A stretch of DNA of 34,981 bases from Oceanospirillum sediminis (GCF_014164585.1 NZ_JACJFM010000050.1:1-34981), one strand, 5' to 3'; positions 14,657 to 22,805 are shown, numbered from the stretch's first letter. The notes: generated from the sequence alone by a model not told the origin. Numbers and translations: made by a program.

Positions 14657-16753
14657 TTAAATTTCGATCAGATTCTTCATCGCATCAGCAATACGTTCCT
14701 CATTCGGAACCGCTTTGTTCAGCAGATGGATGTTATGAGGGTTAGGTACGTCAGGCATGGTCAGACGCTGAATCGGTGCATCCAGATCAAAGAACACTTC
14801 GTCTGTCAGGGTGGCTGCAATTTCAGCACCGAAACCCGCGGTACGGTTATCTTCGTGCACGATCAGACAGCGACCGGTTTTCACTACGGATTGAGTGACA
14901 GTCTCTTTGTCCCAGGGTTGTAGTGTACGCAGGTCGATCACTTCGATATCCAGGTCAAGGCTGTCCGCCGCTTTTTCACAGCGTTCAACCATAGCGCCCC
15001 AGCATACAACTGTCAGCTTAGAACCTTCGCGCAGGATTTTTGCCTGACCGAATGGAATAACAAAATCATCACCCGGATAAGGACGACGGGCCCAGCTGTT
15101 ATCCAGCAGAGTGCGGTGCTCAAAGAAGATCGTTGGGTTGTTATCACGCAGGGCATAACGCAACAGGCCGACTGCATCTTCTGCGTTGGATGGCATCGCC
15201 AGCTGCCAGCCGACTTTGTGTGCCCACTCCACCTCATCACACATGGAGTGCCATGGATCACCACGGCGGGCAAAACCACCTGGAATGCGGACAACCATAG
15301 GGGCTGCAAACTGGTTGTTGGTGCGCCAGCGCATAATACCGGTATCGGTCAGCTGCTCAGCCGCAGGCTCAGCATACTTACGGAACTGAATTTCAGGTAC
15401 TGGCATCAGGCCGCTCAGCGCCATACCTACAGAGCGACCGATAATGCCTTCTTCTGACAGACTGGTATCGAATACCCTGTGATCACCGAATTTTTCGTTC
15501 AGGCCCAGAGTGGCGCCGTGTACACCACCTTTAGGACCAACATCTTCACCGAATACCAGCACTTTCGGGTTGGTTGCCAGTTCAAAATCCAGAGTCTTAC
15601 GAATCGCGGTCAGCATATTCAGACGAGCACCTTCCGGTTTCGCCACCGGGCTGGATTGTGGGAACTGATAGCCATCGGCTGCCAGACCACCACGCAGCTG
15701 TACCGGGCCTTCCTCGGCGTAAACGTAACGGGTCAGATTATCCGGATCAGGCTCAGGACGCAGCTTGCCACGCTCAACCGACGCTTTAATGGTGTCGTAG
15801 CTTTCCTGTTCCAGCTGATTCCAGCTGTCTTCTGTGAAAATACCTTCGCTGATCAGGTGAGCTTTCAGCTTCGGCAGAGGATCACGGGCCTGTTCGTCGG
15901 CAATAAAATCTTCAGATTTATAGGTCTGAGTATCCTGGAAAGTGTGGCCGCAGAGACGAGGGACTTTCAGGCGCAGCAGGCAGGTCCCCTGACCTGAACG
16001 TACATAGTCAACCGCTTCCTGAATCAGCGCCGGTGTCTGAACCGGATCGGTACCGTCGCCATCAATAATCTTCAGGTTTTTATAGGCTGCCAGGTTTGCC
16101 ACCTGATCACCACCCGGAGTCTGTACTTCCTGAGGTACTGAGATGCCGTAACCGTTATCTTCGATATAGAACAGGTGTGGCAGATTATTGGTGGTCGAAA
16201 TGTTCAGCGCCGCCCAGAAACCACTGGTAGACATTGAGGAATCACCACCCATAGAGACAGCAACAGCGCCTGTGTAGCTATCGTCTTTCAGCTCATCACG
16301 CTGATAGACAATAGACTGTGCCCAGCCGGAAATCGGTGAATACTGTGCGCCCACACCGCCACACATCGGGAACAGCATCGCGCCTTTGCGCTCTGGGTTC
16401 GGGTAGCTGCACACGACACCGATATCACGGCCATCGCTGTAACCACCTGCTTTTGCCATAGGAGAAGCAACCACTTCATCCAGTTCAATACCCAGACTCA
16501 TCACAAAAGGACGAGAACGGTAGTAGCCAGTGGCAGCGTCGTGTGGGTGAGTCAGTAAAGAGCCCAGCAGGATCTGAGCAAAGTCATGACCGCGAGCAGA
16601 GAACTGGTTGAATACCAGTTTCGCGGGAACCAGTTCTTTTTCTTCAATATCATCTAATGCACGGGACTGTAACATCAGACGACTGACGTTGACCCAGTCA
16701 ACGGCCTGGCTGGCTGTAGCGTGAGAATCGTGTTTTTCAGCAGCAAGGTTCAT
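14657..16753 (-). CDS. 2-oxo acid dehydrogenase E1, alpha and beta subunits fused
   Basis: Thiamine-diphosphate enzyme that decarboxylates a 2-oxo acid and loads lipoate. Residues about 1-350 are an E1-alpha domain: SRALDDIEEK, YYRSRPFVMSLG and the ThDP motif from GGDSSMSTSGFWAALN to the asparagine in FYIEDNGYG. Residues about 375-698 are an E1-beta domain: LNMLTAIRKTLD, VLVFGEDVGPKGGVHGAT, RVFDTSLSEEGIIGRSVGMA and RCLIVHEDNRTAGFGAEI. Branched-chain E1 is usually two chains, so this is a natural fusion. I chose the ATG at 16753 (MNLAAEK); a GTG four codons upstream is the alternative. It forms an operon with E2. No E3 (lipoamide dehydrogenase) gene is adjacent, so E3 must come from elsewhere. 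Confidence 0.9.
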   Translation of the reverse strand: MNLAAEKHDSHATASQAVDWVNVSRLMLQSRALDDIEEKELVPAKLVFNQFSARGHDFAQILLGSLLTHPHDAATGYYRSRPFVMSLGIELDEVVASPMAKAGGYSDGRDIGVVCSYPNPERKGAMLFPMCGGVGAQYSPISGWAQSIVYQRDELKDDSYTGAVAVSMGGDSSMSTSGFWAALNISTTNNLPHLFYIEDNGYGISVPQEVQTPGGDQVANLAAYKNLKIIDGDGTDPVQTPALIQEAVDYVRSGQGTCLLRLKVPRLCGHTFQDTQTYKSEDFIADEQARDPLPKLKAHLISEGIFTEDSWNQLEQESYDTIKASVERGKLRPEPDPDNLTRYVYAEEGPVQLRGGLAADGYQFPQSSPVAKPEGARLNMLTAIRKTLDFELATNPKVLVFGEDVGPKGGVHGATLGLNEKFGDHRVFDTSLSEEGIIGRSVGMALSGLMPVPEIQFRKYAEPAAEQLTDTGIMRWRTNNQFAAPMVVRIPGGFARRGDPWHSMCDEVEWAHKVGWQLAMPSNAEDAVGLLRYALRDNNPTIFFEHRTLLDNSWARRPYPGDDFVIPFGQAKILREGSKLTVVCWGAMVERCEKAADSLDLDIEVIDLRTLQPWDKETVTQSVVKTGRCLIVHEDNRTAGFGAEIAATLTDEVFFDLDAPIQRLTMPDVPNPHNIHLLNKAVPNEERIADAMKNLIEI

Positions 16754-16784
16754 AGTGAATACCACTTTCTTGTAATTTATTTTT

Positions 16785-16897
16785 CAGAATTTCTGCATAA
16801 ATGTTTCGCATCTTTTGATAATTTTAGTTAAAGGTCCGAGAAATTATCTTTCTAAATACAGACTGATTTGACATCATTGAGAAATGAAATTTCTCAA
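16785..16897. promoter_or_regulatory. Candidate Lrp-type operator region with three palindromes
   Basis: Three inverted repeats share an AGAAA/TTTCT core in the space between the divergent E1 and Lrp genes: CAGAATTTCTG (16785-16795), AGAAATTATCTTTCT (16839-16853), and TTGAGAAATGAAATTTCTCAA (16877-16897, 9-bp arms). One further GAGAAAC half-site lies at 16910-16916, next to the Lrp start. Arrays of such sites are usual for Lrp/AsnC regulators that wrap DNA. Binding by the neighbouring regulator is inferred. Confidence 0.55.
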
Positions 16898-16918
16898 AAC
16901 TGAGGTTCAGAGAAACAT

Positions 16919-17404
16919 ATGATTCTTGATGACTTTGATGTGGCAATTCTTGCTGCTTTGCAACGCAATGGACGTTTAAGCAATCGTGAGCTGGCGGATC
17001 AGATTGGCCTGTCTGCAGCACCTTGCTGGAGACGGCTGAAAAAGCTGGAAGAAGAGGGCTATATTAAGAACTACACTGCTGAGTTGGCGCCGGAAAAGGT
17101 GAATCTGAATATTGTCGCCTTCGCACAGATATCCATGGATAATCATCACCCGGAAACCCTGGAATCTTTTCTGGCTGTGGTCAGGGATTGCCCGGAAATT
17201 CAGGAGTGTCATTCGGTAAGTGGACAGTGTGATTATCTGTTGAAAATTGTCACTCGGGATATGAACTCTTATGAAGAGCTGTTAAGTAAACACCTGTTAC
17301 TGGCTCATGGTATTCGTTCTACCAGTACTATTTTTTCGATGAAGCAGCCAAAAATATCCAGGGAGTTACCTTTATATGAAGGATTGAAAGGTAATAACCG
17401 ATAA
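16919..17404 (+). CDS. Lrp/AsnC-family regulator, divergent from the E1/E2 operon
   Basis: 161-aa feast/famine regulator. The N-terminal winged helix-turn-helix at about residues 3-50 reads LDDFDVAILAALQRNGRLSN... with recognition segment LSAAPCWRRLKKLEE; a RAM ligand-binding domain (about 65-150) follows, containing VSGQCDYLLKIV. The length is typical. It is divergent from the fused E1 gene with 165 bases between, the same layout as BkdR and the branched-chain dehydrogenase operon of Pseudomonas. Regulation of that operon by a branched-chain amino acid is therefore the best guess. It differs from the second Lrp gene in the window. Confidence 0.92.
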   Translation: MILDDFDVAILAALQRNGRLSNRELADQIGLSAAPCWRRLKKLEEEGYIKNYTAELAPEKVNLNIVAFAQISMDNHHPETLESFLAVVRDCPEIQECHSVSGQCDYLLKIVTRDMNSYEELLSKHLLLAHGIRSTSTIFSMKQPKISRELPLYEGLKGNNR

Positions 17405-17410
17405 GCTGAT

Positions 17411-17433
17411 CCGGATACCTTCAGGGTATCCGG
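17411..17433 (+). terminator. Hairpin after the Lrp gene
   Basis: Perfect 9-bp arms CCGGATACC and GGTATCCGG around TTCAG, seven bases past the Lrp stop codon. No T-run follows, so termination may be weak. The CCGGAT...ATCCGG arms resemble those of the hairpin between prfA and prmC. Confidence 0.5.
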
Positions 17434-17466
17434 GCAGACAGATCGCCCCGGTTATGTGACGATGAT

Positions 17467-17874
17467 TTAACCGGTTACCTGTTCAATCCAGTCCTGCAGG
17501 TTATAGTAATTAGTAATCCGGGCGACTTTACCGGACCGGATCTCAAAGAAAGCACCGGCAGGCAGATCATAAGTCTGGCCATTAGCTTCTGGTAAACCTT
17601 CATCGGTGGTTAAATATTCACCCAGTACTCTGAATTCAACGGCCGCTCTGTCACCGGTATCATTGGTGGTAATTGAGATATCAACGATCTGTTCACGATA
17701 ATGGCGATTCATTCGTGTCATAAAAGCCGCAAAGGCATCACGGCCTGTTTCCCGCGTCCCCTGATTAATATCGTGAACGACATCATCAGTTAGCAGGCTC
17801 AGAAAATGCTCCATATCCTGGCGGTTAAAAGCCTCGTAATATTGCTGGAGCAGATTAAATGTATCCTGATTCAT
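17467..17874 (-). CDS. SnoaL-like / NTF2-fold protein
   Basis: 135-aa protein of the NTF2-like superfamily, SnoaL/ketosteroid-isomerase-like type. Features are the N-terminal helix FNLLQQYYEAFNRQDMEHFLSLL, the following DDVVHDINQG strand turn, the segment RVLGEY and the C-terminal ITNYYNLQDWIEQV, where the family ends. The length covers the whole fold. Such proteins are small isomerases, hydrolases or polyketide-modifying enzymes, or only binding proteins; nothing here fixes the reaction. It is a single gene, convergent with the Lrp gene and not obviously co-transcribed with its neighbours. Confidence 0.8.
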   Translation of the reverse strand: MNQDTFNLLQQYYEAFNRQDMEHFLSLLTDDVVHDINQGTRETGRDAFAAFMTRMNRHYREQIVDISITTNDTGDRAAVEFRVLGEYLTTDEGLPEANGQTYDLPAGAFFEIRSGKVARITNYYNLQDWIEQVTG

Positions 17875-18067
17875 CTCTGAACTCTCTGAATGGTAAAGAC
17901 ATAACGTAACAGATGATCATAGCAAGTCCGGAGTGACAGCTTTTGTCTGTGTGCGACGTTTTATCCCGGTTATTGGCCTCAGTCTGTTAAGTCGTTTTTC
18001 AGCTATTTGCTGAAGTAGTGGATGAGAAGAAGAGATGGAGCAGACAGGAAAGTCCTGTTTCAGATAC

Positions 18068-18098
18068 TTGTATTTTTATACAGTATCTTTGCTATACT
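18068..18098 (+). promoter_or_regulatory. Promoter with LexA-like box for the DNA glycosylase gene
   Basis: TTGTATTTTTATACAG (18068-18083) differs from the LexA core CTGT-N8-ACAG at one base. A TATACT -10 box lies at 18093-18098 and the box overlaps the -35 position (TTGTAT, 19-base spacer). A DNA-repair gene follows 45 bases later, which makes SOS control plausible. Confidence 0.5.
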
Positions 18099-18142
18099 CG
18101 CGACAATACAGGTAACACATTATTCGGTCGGGGAAAGAGGTT

Positions 18143-18826
18143 ATGGAAAAGTTTGAGCTGATTTATCAGAGAGCGGCAGAGCGCAAAGGCGGAGAAGCTC
18201 AGCTGGAAAGCCTGTTGCCTGAAGTTCTGACGCCAGACCAGCTGGCCGGGCTGGATGATAGTCGTTATCTGGCGCAGTTCTCTAAATCTGTATTTCAGTC
18301 AGGGTTTGTCTGGCGAGTGGTTGAGCAGAAGTGGCCGGATTTTGAAGAGGTCTTTTTTAATTTTGACCCTCAGACTCTGTTGCTGCTGAGTGATGAACAA
18401 TGGGAGCAGAAAGGCAAGGATACACGGATTATCCGTAACATGAGCAAGGTGATGACGATTAAGCATAATGCTCAGATGATCTGGGATATGCAGACAGAGC
18501 ATGGCTCTTTTGCTCACTTTATTGCTCAGTGGCCTGAAGAGGATATTGTCGGATTATGGCTGTTTCTGAAAAAGCGAGGCAAGCGTCTGGGAGGAAATAC
18601 CGGGCCTTATGCACTGAGACAGCTGGGTAAAGATACGTTTATTTTTTCATCGGATGTCTGGGCATATCTGAAAGCCCATAAGATTGTTTCTGCCAGCAGT
18701 GCAACCAGTCAGAGAGCGATGAAAGAAGCTCAGGAAGCTTTTAATACCTGGCATCAGCAGTCTGGTCGCAGCTTGTCGCAAATCAGCCGTATTCTTGCTA
18801 TGAGTACAGGTGACAATTATCTGTAA
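18143..18826 (+). CDS. DNA-3-methyladenine glycosylase I (Tag) superfamily protein
   Basis: 227-aa base-excision repair-type protein related to 3-methyladenine DNA glycosylase I. Tag-like segments are FSKSVFQSGFVWRVVEQKWPDFEEVFFNFDP (described from about residue 45 to 76), TRIIRNMSKVMTIKHNA and KKRGKRLGGNTG. E. coli Tag is about 187 aa; this longer form with a distinct C-terminus belongs to a sister group, and the zinc-binding Cys/His set of classical Tag is not evident. It would remove alkylated bases from DNA, but the substrate is not shown. GAGG lies close before the ATG. It is a lone gene with its own promoter and a LexA-like box, ending at a strong bidirectional hairpin. Confidence 0.85.
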   Translation: MEKFELIYQRAAERKGGEAQLESLLPEVLTPDQLAGLDDSRYLAQFSKSVFQSGFVWRVVEQKWPDFEEVFFNFDPQTLLLLSDEQWEQKGKDTRIIRNMSKVMTIKHNAQMIWDMQTEHGSFAHFIAQWPEEDIVGLWLFLKKRGKRLGGNTGPYALRQLGKDTFIFSSDVWAYLKAHKIVSASSATSQRAMKEAQEAFNTWHQQSGRSLSQISRILAMSTGDNYL

Positions 18827-18858
18827 GCCTGTGGTCATTTCTTACCTTAACAGATAAA

Positions 18859-18886
18859 AATAGAGACAATTTTCATTGTCTCTATT
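18859..18886. terminator. Bidirectional terminator between convergent genes
   Basis: Perfect 12-bp arms AATAGAGACAAT and ATTGTCTCTATT around TTTC. On the minus strand it is followed by a T-rich stretch (TTTTTATCT). It sits between the convergent glycosylase and racemase-like genes and can serve both. Confidence 0.8.
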
Positions 18887-18892
18887 CTGGTG

Positions 18893-19585
18893 TCAGGCCA
18901 GAGCCCATTCTACCGCTTTCTCAGCATGTATCGAGGTTGTGTCATACAGAGGCACGTTCGTATCCTTCTGCTGAATTAACAAAGCGATTTCAGTGCAACC
19001 CAGAATGACGGCCTGAACCCCCTGTTGATGGAGCTTTGCGATGACCTGCTGGTAAATCTCACGGGACTCTGGCCGGATAATACCCTGACATAATTCCTGA
19101 TAGATAATACGGTGTACTGATTCACGATCCGTCAGATCCGGTACTGTGACTCTGATATCGTATTTTTCCTGCAGGCGTCCTTTATAAAAATCTTCTTCCA
19201 TTGTGAAACGTGTTCCCAGCAAACCGACATGATGAATGTTATCTGCCAGTAGCTTTTCTGCTGTTGCATCAGCAATATGCAGTAGAGGGATCTGAACCGC
19301 GGCTTCAATTTCGTCAGCCACCTTGTGCATTGTGTTGGTACCTATCATAAGAAAATCAGAGCCACCGGCCTCGATATTACTGGCAGCCTGACTCAGAATA
19401 CGGGCTGTTTCTGACCAGTTACCTGTATGTTGTAACTGTTCTATCGGGGCAAAATCCACACTGTAAAGACAGATTTGTGCTGAGTGGAGCCCTCCTAAGC
19501 GGGCTTTTATGCCTTCGTTCAGAATACGGTAATAGCTCTGAGTAGATTCCCAGCTCATTCCGCCAAGTAAGCCAATCGTTTTCAT
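18893..19585 (-). CDS. Asp/Glu racemase family protein, YgeA-like, first catalytic Cys missing
   Basis: 230-aa member of the aspartate/glutamate racemase family, close to E. coli YgeA (broad-specificity amino-acid racemase) by its start, MKTIGLLGGMSWEST, and by KVADEIE, LLGTRFTMEEDFYKGRL and VILGCTEI. These enzymes use two cysteines. The second is present (C197 in LGCTEI). At the first site the usual CTNTMHK reads GTNTMHK (G82, codon GGT, one base from TGT). Two-base racemization should fail, so the protein may be inactive, or act as another enzyme or binding protein. AAAGGAG precedes the start. It is the second gene after the LysE-type exporter, with 40 bases between. Confidence 0.9.
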   Translation of the reverse strand: MKTIGLLGGMSWESTQSYYRILNEGIKARLGGLHSAQICLYSVDFAPIEQLQHTGNWSETARILSQAASNIEAGGSDFLMIGTNTMHKVADEIEAAVQIPLLHIADATAEKLLADNIHHVGLLGTRFTMEEDFYKGRLQEKYDIRVTVPDLTDRESVHRIIYQELCQGIIRPESREIYQQVIAKLHQQGVQAVILGCTEIALLIQQKDTNVPLYDTTSIHAEKAVEWALA

Positions 19586-19625
19586 AATATCTCCTTTGTT
19601 TTTCCTGTAATGATCATCCGTTATC

Positions 19626-20255
19626 TCAGCTGATTACAAACCATACGGATGCTGCCGTTAGTGATGCCATCGCCTTATTAAAGCGATGACGGGCTTTTTC
19701 CTGGCTCAGAAAGCGGCCGATGGCGCTGCCAAAACCAGCCCAGGCATTCTGAGTCAGATTCATTACGCAGAAAGCCACCAGTACAATCTGGGTTACTGAA
19801 TACCAGTAGTCTTCACCGGCAACAGAGAAGGCCGATACCATAGAGAGTGACATAACCCAGGCTTTAGGGTTCAGGTATTGAAACAGAGCAGCTTCTATCA
19901 ATGTAATGGGTTGTTCTTCTTTATCTGCTTCAGCCATGCCCCGGCTGTGCAGTATTTTCCATGCCAGCCAGATCAGATAACCGGCTCCGGCAATTTTCAG
20001 CATCTGATGCAACACCGGCCATTGTTGAAACAGTACACCTAACCCGGCTGCGACCAGGATGATCTGCGAAGCCATGCCCAGAATAATGCCGTATATGGCA
20101 GGCAAAGTACGACGATAGCCAAAGCGCGCCCCGGTGGCCGTCAGAATTATGTTATTCGGACCTGGTGTACCGGCCGTAGATAACACGAACAGAGCCAGAG
20201 GCAGATAAAAACTGCTGAGTGACAGTATGTTCAAGTGTTCTGTGGAGGATTCCAT
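19626..20255 (-). CDS. LysE/RhtB-family amino-acid exporter
   Basis: Inner-membrane exporter of the LysE/RhtB family, which expels amino acids or derivatives. The family signature TPGPNNIILTATGARFGYRR lies after the first membrane segment, and several hydrophobic segments follow (for instance LPAIYGIILGMASQIILVAA and YSVTQIVLVAFCVMNL). I chose the ATG at 20255 (MESSTEHL), giving 209 aa, the family size; GAGGGA stands eight bases before it. A longer frame to 20300 lacks such a site. It is the first gene of an operon with the racemase-like gene and is divergent from a MocR regulator, so the exported compound is probably the ligand system of that regulator. Confidence 0.9.
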   Translation of the reverse strand: MESSTEHLNILSLSSFYLPLALFVLSTAGTPGPNNIILTATGARFGYRRTLPAIYGIILGMASQIILVAAGLGVLFQQWPVLHQMLKIAGAGYLIWLAWKILHSRGMAEADKEEQPITLIEAALFQYLNPKAWVMSLSMVSAFSVAGEDYWYSVTQIVLVAFCVMNLTQNAWAGFGSAIGRFLSQEKARHRFNKAMASLTAASVWFVIS

Positions 20256-20290
20256 GCTTGTATCCCTCTGATACTTATTGGACAATTCAG

Positions 20291-20328
20291 ATTGTATCAA
20301 TACAATTAGATTGAATTATCAATACAAT
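20291..20328. promoter_or_regulatory. Phased direct repeat/palindrome, likely MocR operator
   Basis: TATCAATACAAT occurs at 20295-20306 and again at 20317-20328, exactly 22 bases apart (two helical turns). The first copy is also half of a perfect palindrome ATTGTAT-CA-ATACAAT (20291-20306). A further TACAAT lies at 20353-20358. The location between divergent exporter and MocR genes fits a regulator site covering both promoters. Confidence 0.6.
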
Positions 20329-20455
20329 GCATTGTCACTATAGTTTTATGGGTACAATTTTGGCAATAGTTTTATTGTTATGGTGACAATGGGTGGTTGT
20401 ACACCACAGGGTATGAGAAGGATGCCACTTATCCTGTGCAACAGAGAGAACGATC

Positions 20456-21841
20456 ATGTGGAATCCGGATTTATCCGATTATAACGGTCCCCGGTATATT
20501 GCTATTGCGGATGCGATGTCTGATGCGATTAAGTCCGGGGAGCTGAATGATGGTGACCGTTTACCGACTCACCGGGCGCTGGCAGATCAACTGGGAGTAA
20601 CGGTTGGTACGATTACCAGAGCTTATACTGAGGCCGAACGTCGGGGATTTGTGAATGCCCGTGTTGGACGAGGGACATTTATTGCTACTCAGCATAAACA
20701 GGGACAGCGTTTTCGAATTACCGGTGAAACTGAACCTGATGCAGTAGATCTGAGGTTAAATCTGCCTGTGGCAAAGGACCGGGCGATGGTGCTGAGTCAG
20801 TCAATGGCTGAGCTGGCCGCCGAACCGGAGCAGATGAACCGTCTACTGGGCTATCAGCCCGATAGTGGTCTGCCGGAGCACAGAGAGCAAGCTGTCAGTT
20901 GGCTGAAACAGACCGGTTTGCATGCCTCGGCTGAGAATATTGCTATCACCAATGGCGGGCAGAATGCCATTATGCTGGCACTGCTGGCATTGACCCGGCC
21001 TGGTGATATGATTCTTTCGGAAGCCATGACCTACCCTGGCTTTATGGCGATTACTCATCAGTTGCACCTGCGGCCTCAGCCTGTGGCGATGGATGATGAG
21101 GGCGTGATTCCATCTGCCTTTGAGGATGCCTGTAAACAATTCTCCCCCCGAGTGCTGTACTGCACGCCAACGCTGCAGAACCCAACGACGGCCATTATGT
21201 CTGAGAGTCGTCGTGAAGCCCTGGCGGATGTCGCCAGACGTTACAATGTCTGGATTCTGGAAGATTCGGTTAACTCCAATCTGCTGCCGGATGCGCCTGC
21301 TCCTCTGGCTGAGATCGCACCGGACCGGGTATTACATATCAACAGCGCTTCCAAGACCCTGGCAGCCGGTCTGCGGGTTGGCTGGCTGGTATCTCCGCCG
21401 GATATAAAGCATCTGGTATCTAATGCTCTGCGTGCCAGCTGCTGGATGACCAGTCCGCTGCTGGCTGAAATTGCCAGTCGCTGGATCGCCAGTGGATTAG
21501 CTCAGACGTTGCTGGATGAGCAGAAATATGAACTGGAAATCCGTAATCGCCTGCTGGCCAGTTATCTGGCTGAGTTCGGATTAAAATATAACCTGTATAG
21601 TCTTCATGCCTGGCTTGAGTTGCCGGACCCATGGCGTAGCAGCGATTTTATTACCAGGGCGGATAAACAGGGGGTGAAAGTCATTGGTGAAGACAGCTTT
21701 ATTGTGGCTCAGTATCGTGCACCACAAGCGATACGTCTGTCATCCAGCAGTGCCTGGTCGGCCAGCCATCTGGAAAAAGGTCTGAAAGAGCTTGCCGCTT
21801 TGTTAAGACAGGAACCCGTGCCGGTACTTTCTGTGTTCTGA
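20456..21841 (+). CDS. MocR-type regulator (GntR helix-turn-helix fused to aminotransferase fold)
   Basis: 461-aa transcription factor of the MocR/PdxR subgroup. Residues about 10-78 are a GntR winged helix-turn-helix (RLPTHRALADQLGVTVGTIT, then GFVNARVGRGTFI); the rest is a fold-type I PLP aminotransferase-like domain (NGGQNAI, CTPTLQNPT, ILEDSV, and the PLP lysine K300 in INSASKTLAAGLRVGW). The lysine is kept, so PLP binding is expected. Such proteins sense PLP-linked amino compounds and commonly control a divergent neighbour, here the exporter/racemase operon. It is followed by a terminator. The effector is unknown. Confidence 0.92.
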   Translation: MWNPDLSDYNGPRYIAIADAMSDAIKSGELNDGDRLPTHRALADQLGVTVGTITRAYTEAERRGFVNARVGRGTFIATQHKQGQRFRITGETEPDAVDLRLNLPVAKDRAMVLSQSMAELAAEPEQMNRLLGYQPDSGLPEHREQAVSWLKQTGLHASAENIAITNGGQNAIMLALLALTRPGDMILSEAMTYPGFMAITHQLHLRPQPVAMDDEGVIPSAFEDACKQFSPRVLYCTPTLQNPTTAIMSESRREALADVARRYNVWILEDSVNSNLLPDAPAPLAEIAPDRVLHINSASKTLAAGLRVGWLVSPPDIKHLVSNALRASCWMTSPLLAEIASRWIASGLAQTLLDEQKYELEIRNRLLASYLAEFGLKYNLYSLHAWLELPDPWRSSDFITRADKQGVKVIGEDSFIVAQYRAPQAIRLSSSSAWSASHLEKGLKELAALLRQEPVPVLSVF

Positions 21842-21901
21842 TCGGTATTGTTAGCCTTGCGACAGAATGAGTATTCTTAGGCAGGATGCCATGAAACAAA
21901 G

Positions 21902-21937
21902 CCTCATGGAAATAGTGTCTCCATGAGGTTTTATTTT
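21902..21937 (+). terminator. Rho-independent terminator after the MocR gene
   Basis: Arms CCTCATGGA and TCCATGAGG (9 bp, 9-base loop), followed by TTTTATTTTT, 60 bases past the stop codon. Confidence 0.85.
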
Positions 21938-22055
21938 TGTGGGATGCTTTATCTTTGCATGATGTTTTATATTTTATAGTGCGATCTGGCTCCAGACCGC
22001 TGCAGATATCATTCTGCCAGAAATGGCCTGATATCAGAACATCTGTGCAAAGAGA

Positions 22056-22805
22056 TTATTTACGCTTACTACAGACCGGGCAGCCGGGATCTCTGGAAAG
22101 CTTCATGCTACGCCATTGTGCCGTCAGAGCATCAAATATCTGTAGTTTTCCAGTGGCAGCCTGACCTGCACCGGATAGAATTTTGACCGCTTCCATCGCT
22201 TGCATCGCGCCAATAACGCCTACCAGAGGAGCCACGACACCGTTTTCAGCGCAACGCATGGCTTCATCATCCGTTTCTTCATACAGGCAGCTATAGCAGG
22301 GACTTTCAGGGTCTTTTGGATCAAATACAGCCAGCTGACCACCAAACTGAATGGCGGCACCGGAGACCAGAGGGGTCTGAACCTCCATGCAGTAGCGATT
22401 AACCGCAAAACGGGTTGAGAAACGGTCACTGCAGTCCAGTACCAGATCAACCAGAGCGATCTGCTGCTTCAGCTCATCGCCACTCAGCTTTTCAGGCAGA
22501 GGCAGTACATGGCAGTCAGCGTTCAGTTCCCTGATGGACTCCCAGGCTGAGTCGACTTTAGCCCGGCCAATATCCTGCTGGCCATGAATAATCTGGCGTT
22601 GAAGGTTTGACAGGTCCACATCGTCAAAATCACTGATCACCAGGCTGCCCACTCCGGCAGCTGCCAGATAAAGTGCTGCAGGTGATCCCAGACCTCCCAT
22701 GCCTATGATGAGTACACGGGAGTTCAGCAGATTCTGCTGACCCTGAATATCAATTTCAGGCAGCATAATCTGGCGACTGTATCTCAGCAGTTGCTGATCG
22801 TTCAT
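22056..22805 (-). CDS. moeB: MoeB/ThiF-type sulfur-carrier adenylyltransferase
   Basis: E1-like enzyme that adenylates the C-terminal glycine of a sulfur-carrier protein (MoaD for molybdopterin, or ThiS). Rossmann nucleotide site GMGGLG at residues 36-40 region, ISDFDDVDLSNLQRQIIH, zinc cysteines in SPCYSCLY (C170, C173) and GCPVC (C242, C245), and a conserved cysteine C185 before ENGVVAPLVG. The 249-aa length is that of MoeB without a rhodanese domain. In related bacteria it directly follows prmC; here an Lrp gene lies between, 29 bases upstream of moeB. MoeB is chosen over ThiF because of this neighbourhood. Confidence 0.9.
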   Translation of the reverse strand: MNDQQLLRYSRQIMLPEIDIQGQQNLLNSRVLIIGMGGLGSPAALYLAAAGVGSLVISDFDDVDLSNLQRQIIHGQQDIGRAKVDSAWESIRELNADCHVLPLPEKLSGDELKQQIALVDLVLDCSDRFSTRFAVNRYCMEVQTPLVSGAAIQFGGQLAVFDPKDPESPCYSCLYEETDDEAMRCAENGVVAPLVGVIGAMQAMEAVKILSGAGQAATGKLQIFDALTAQWRSMKLSRDPGCPVCSKRK

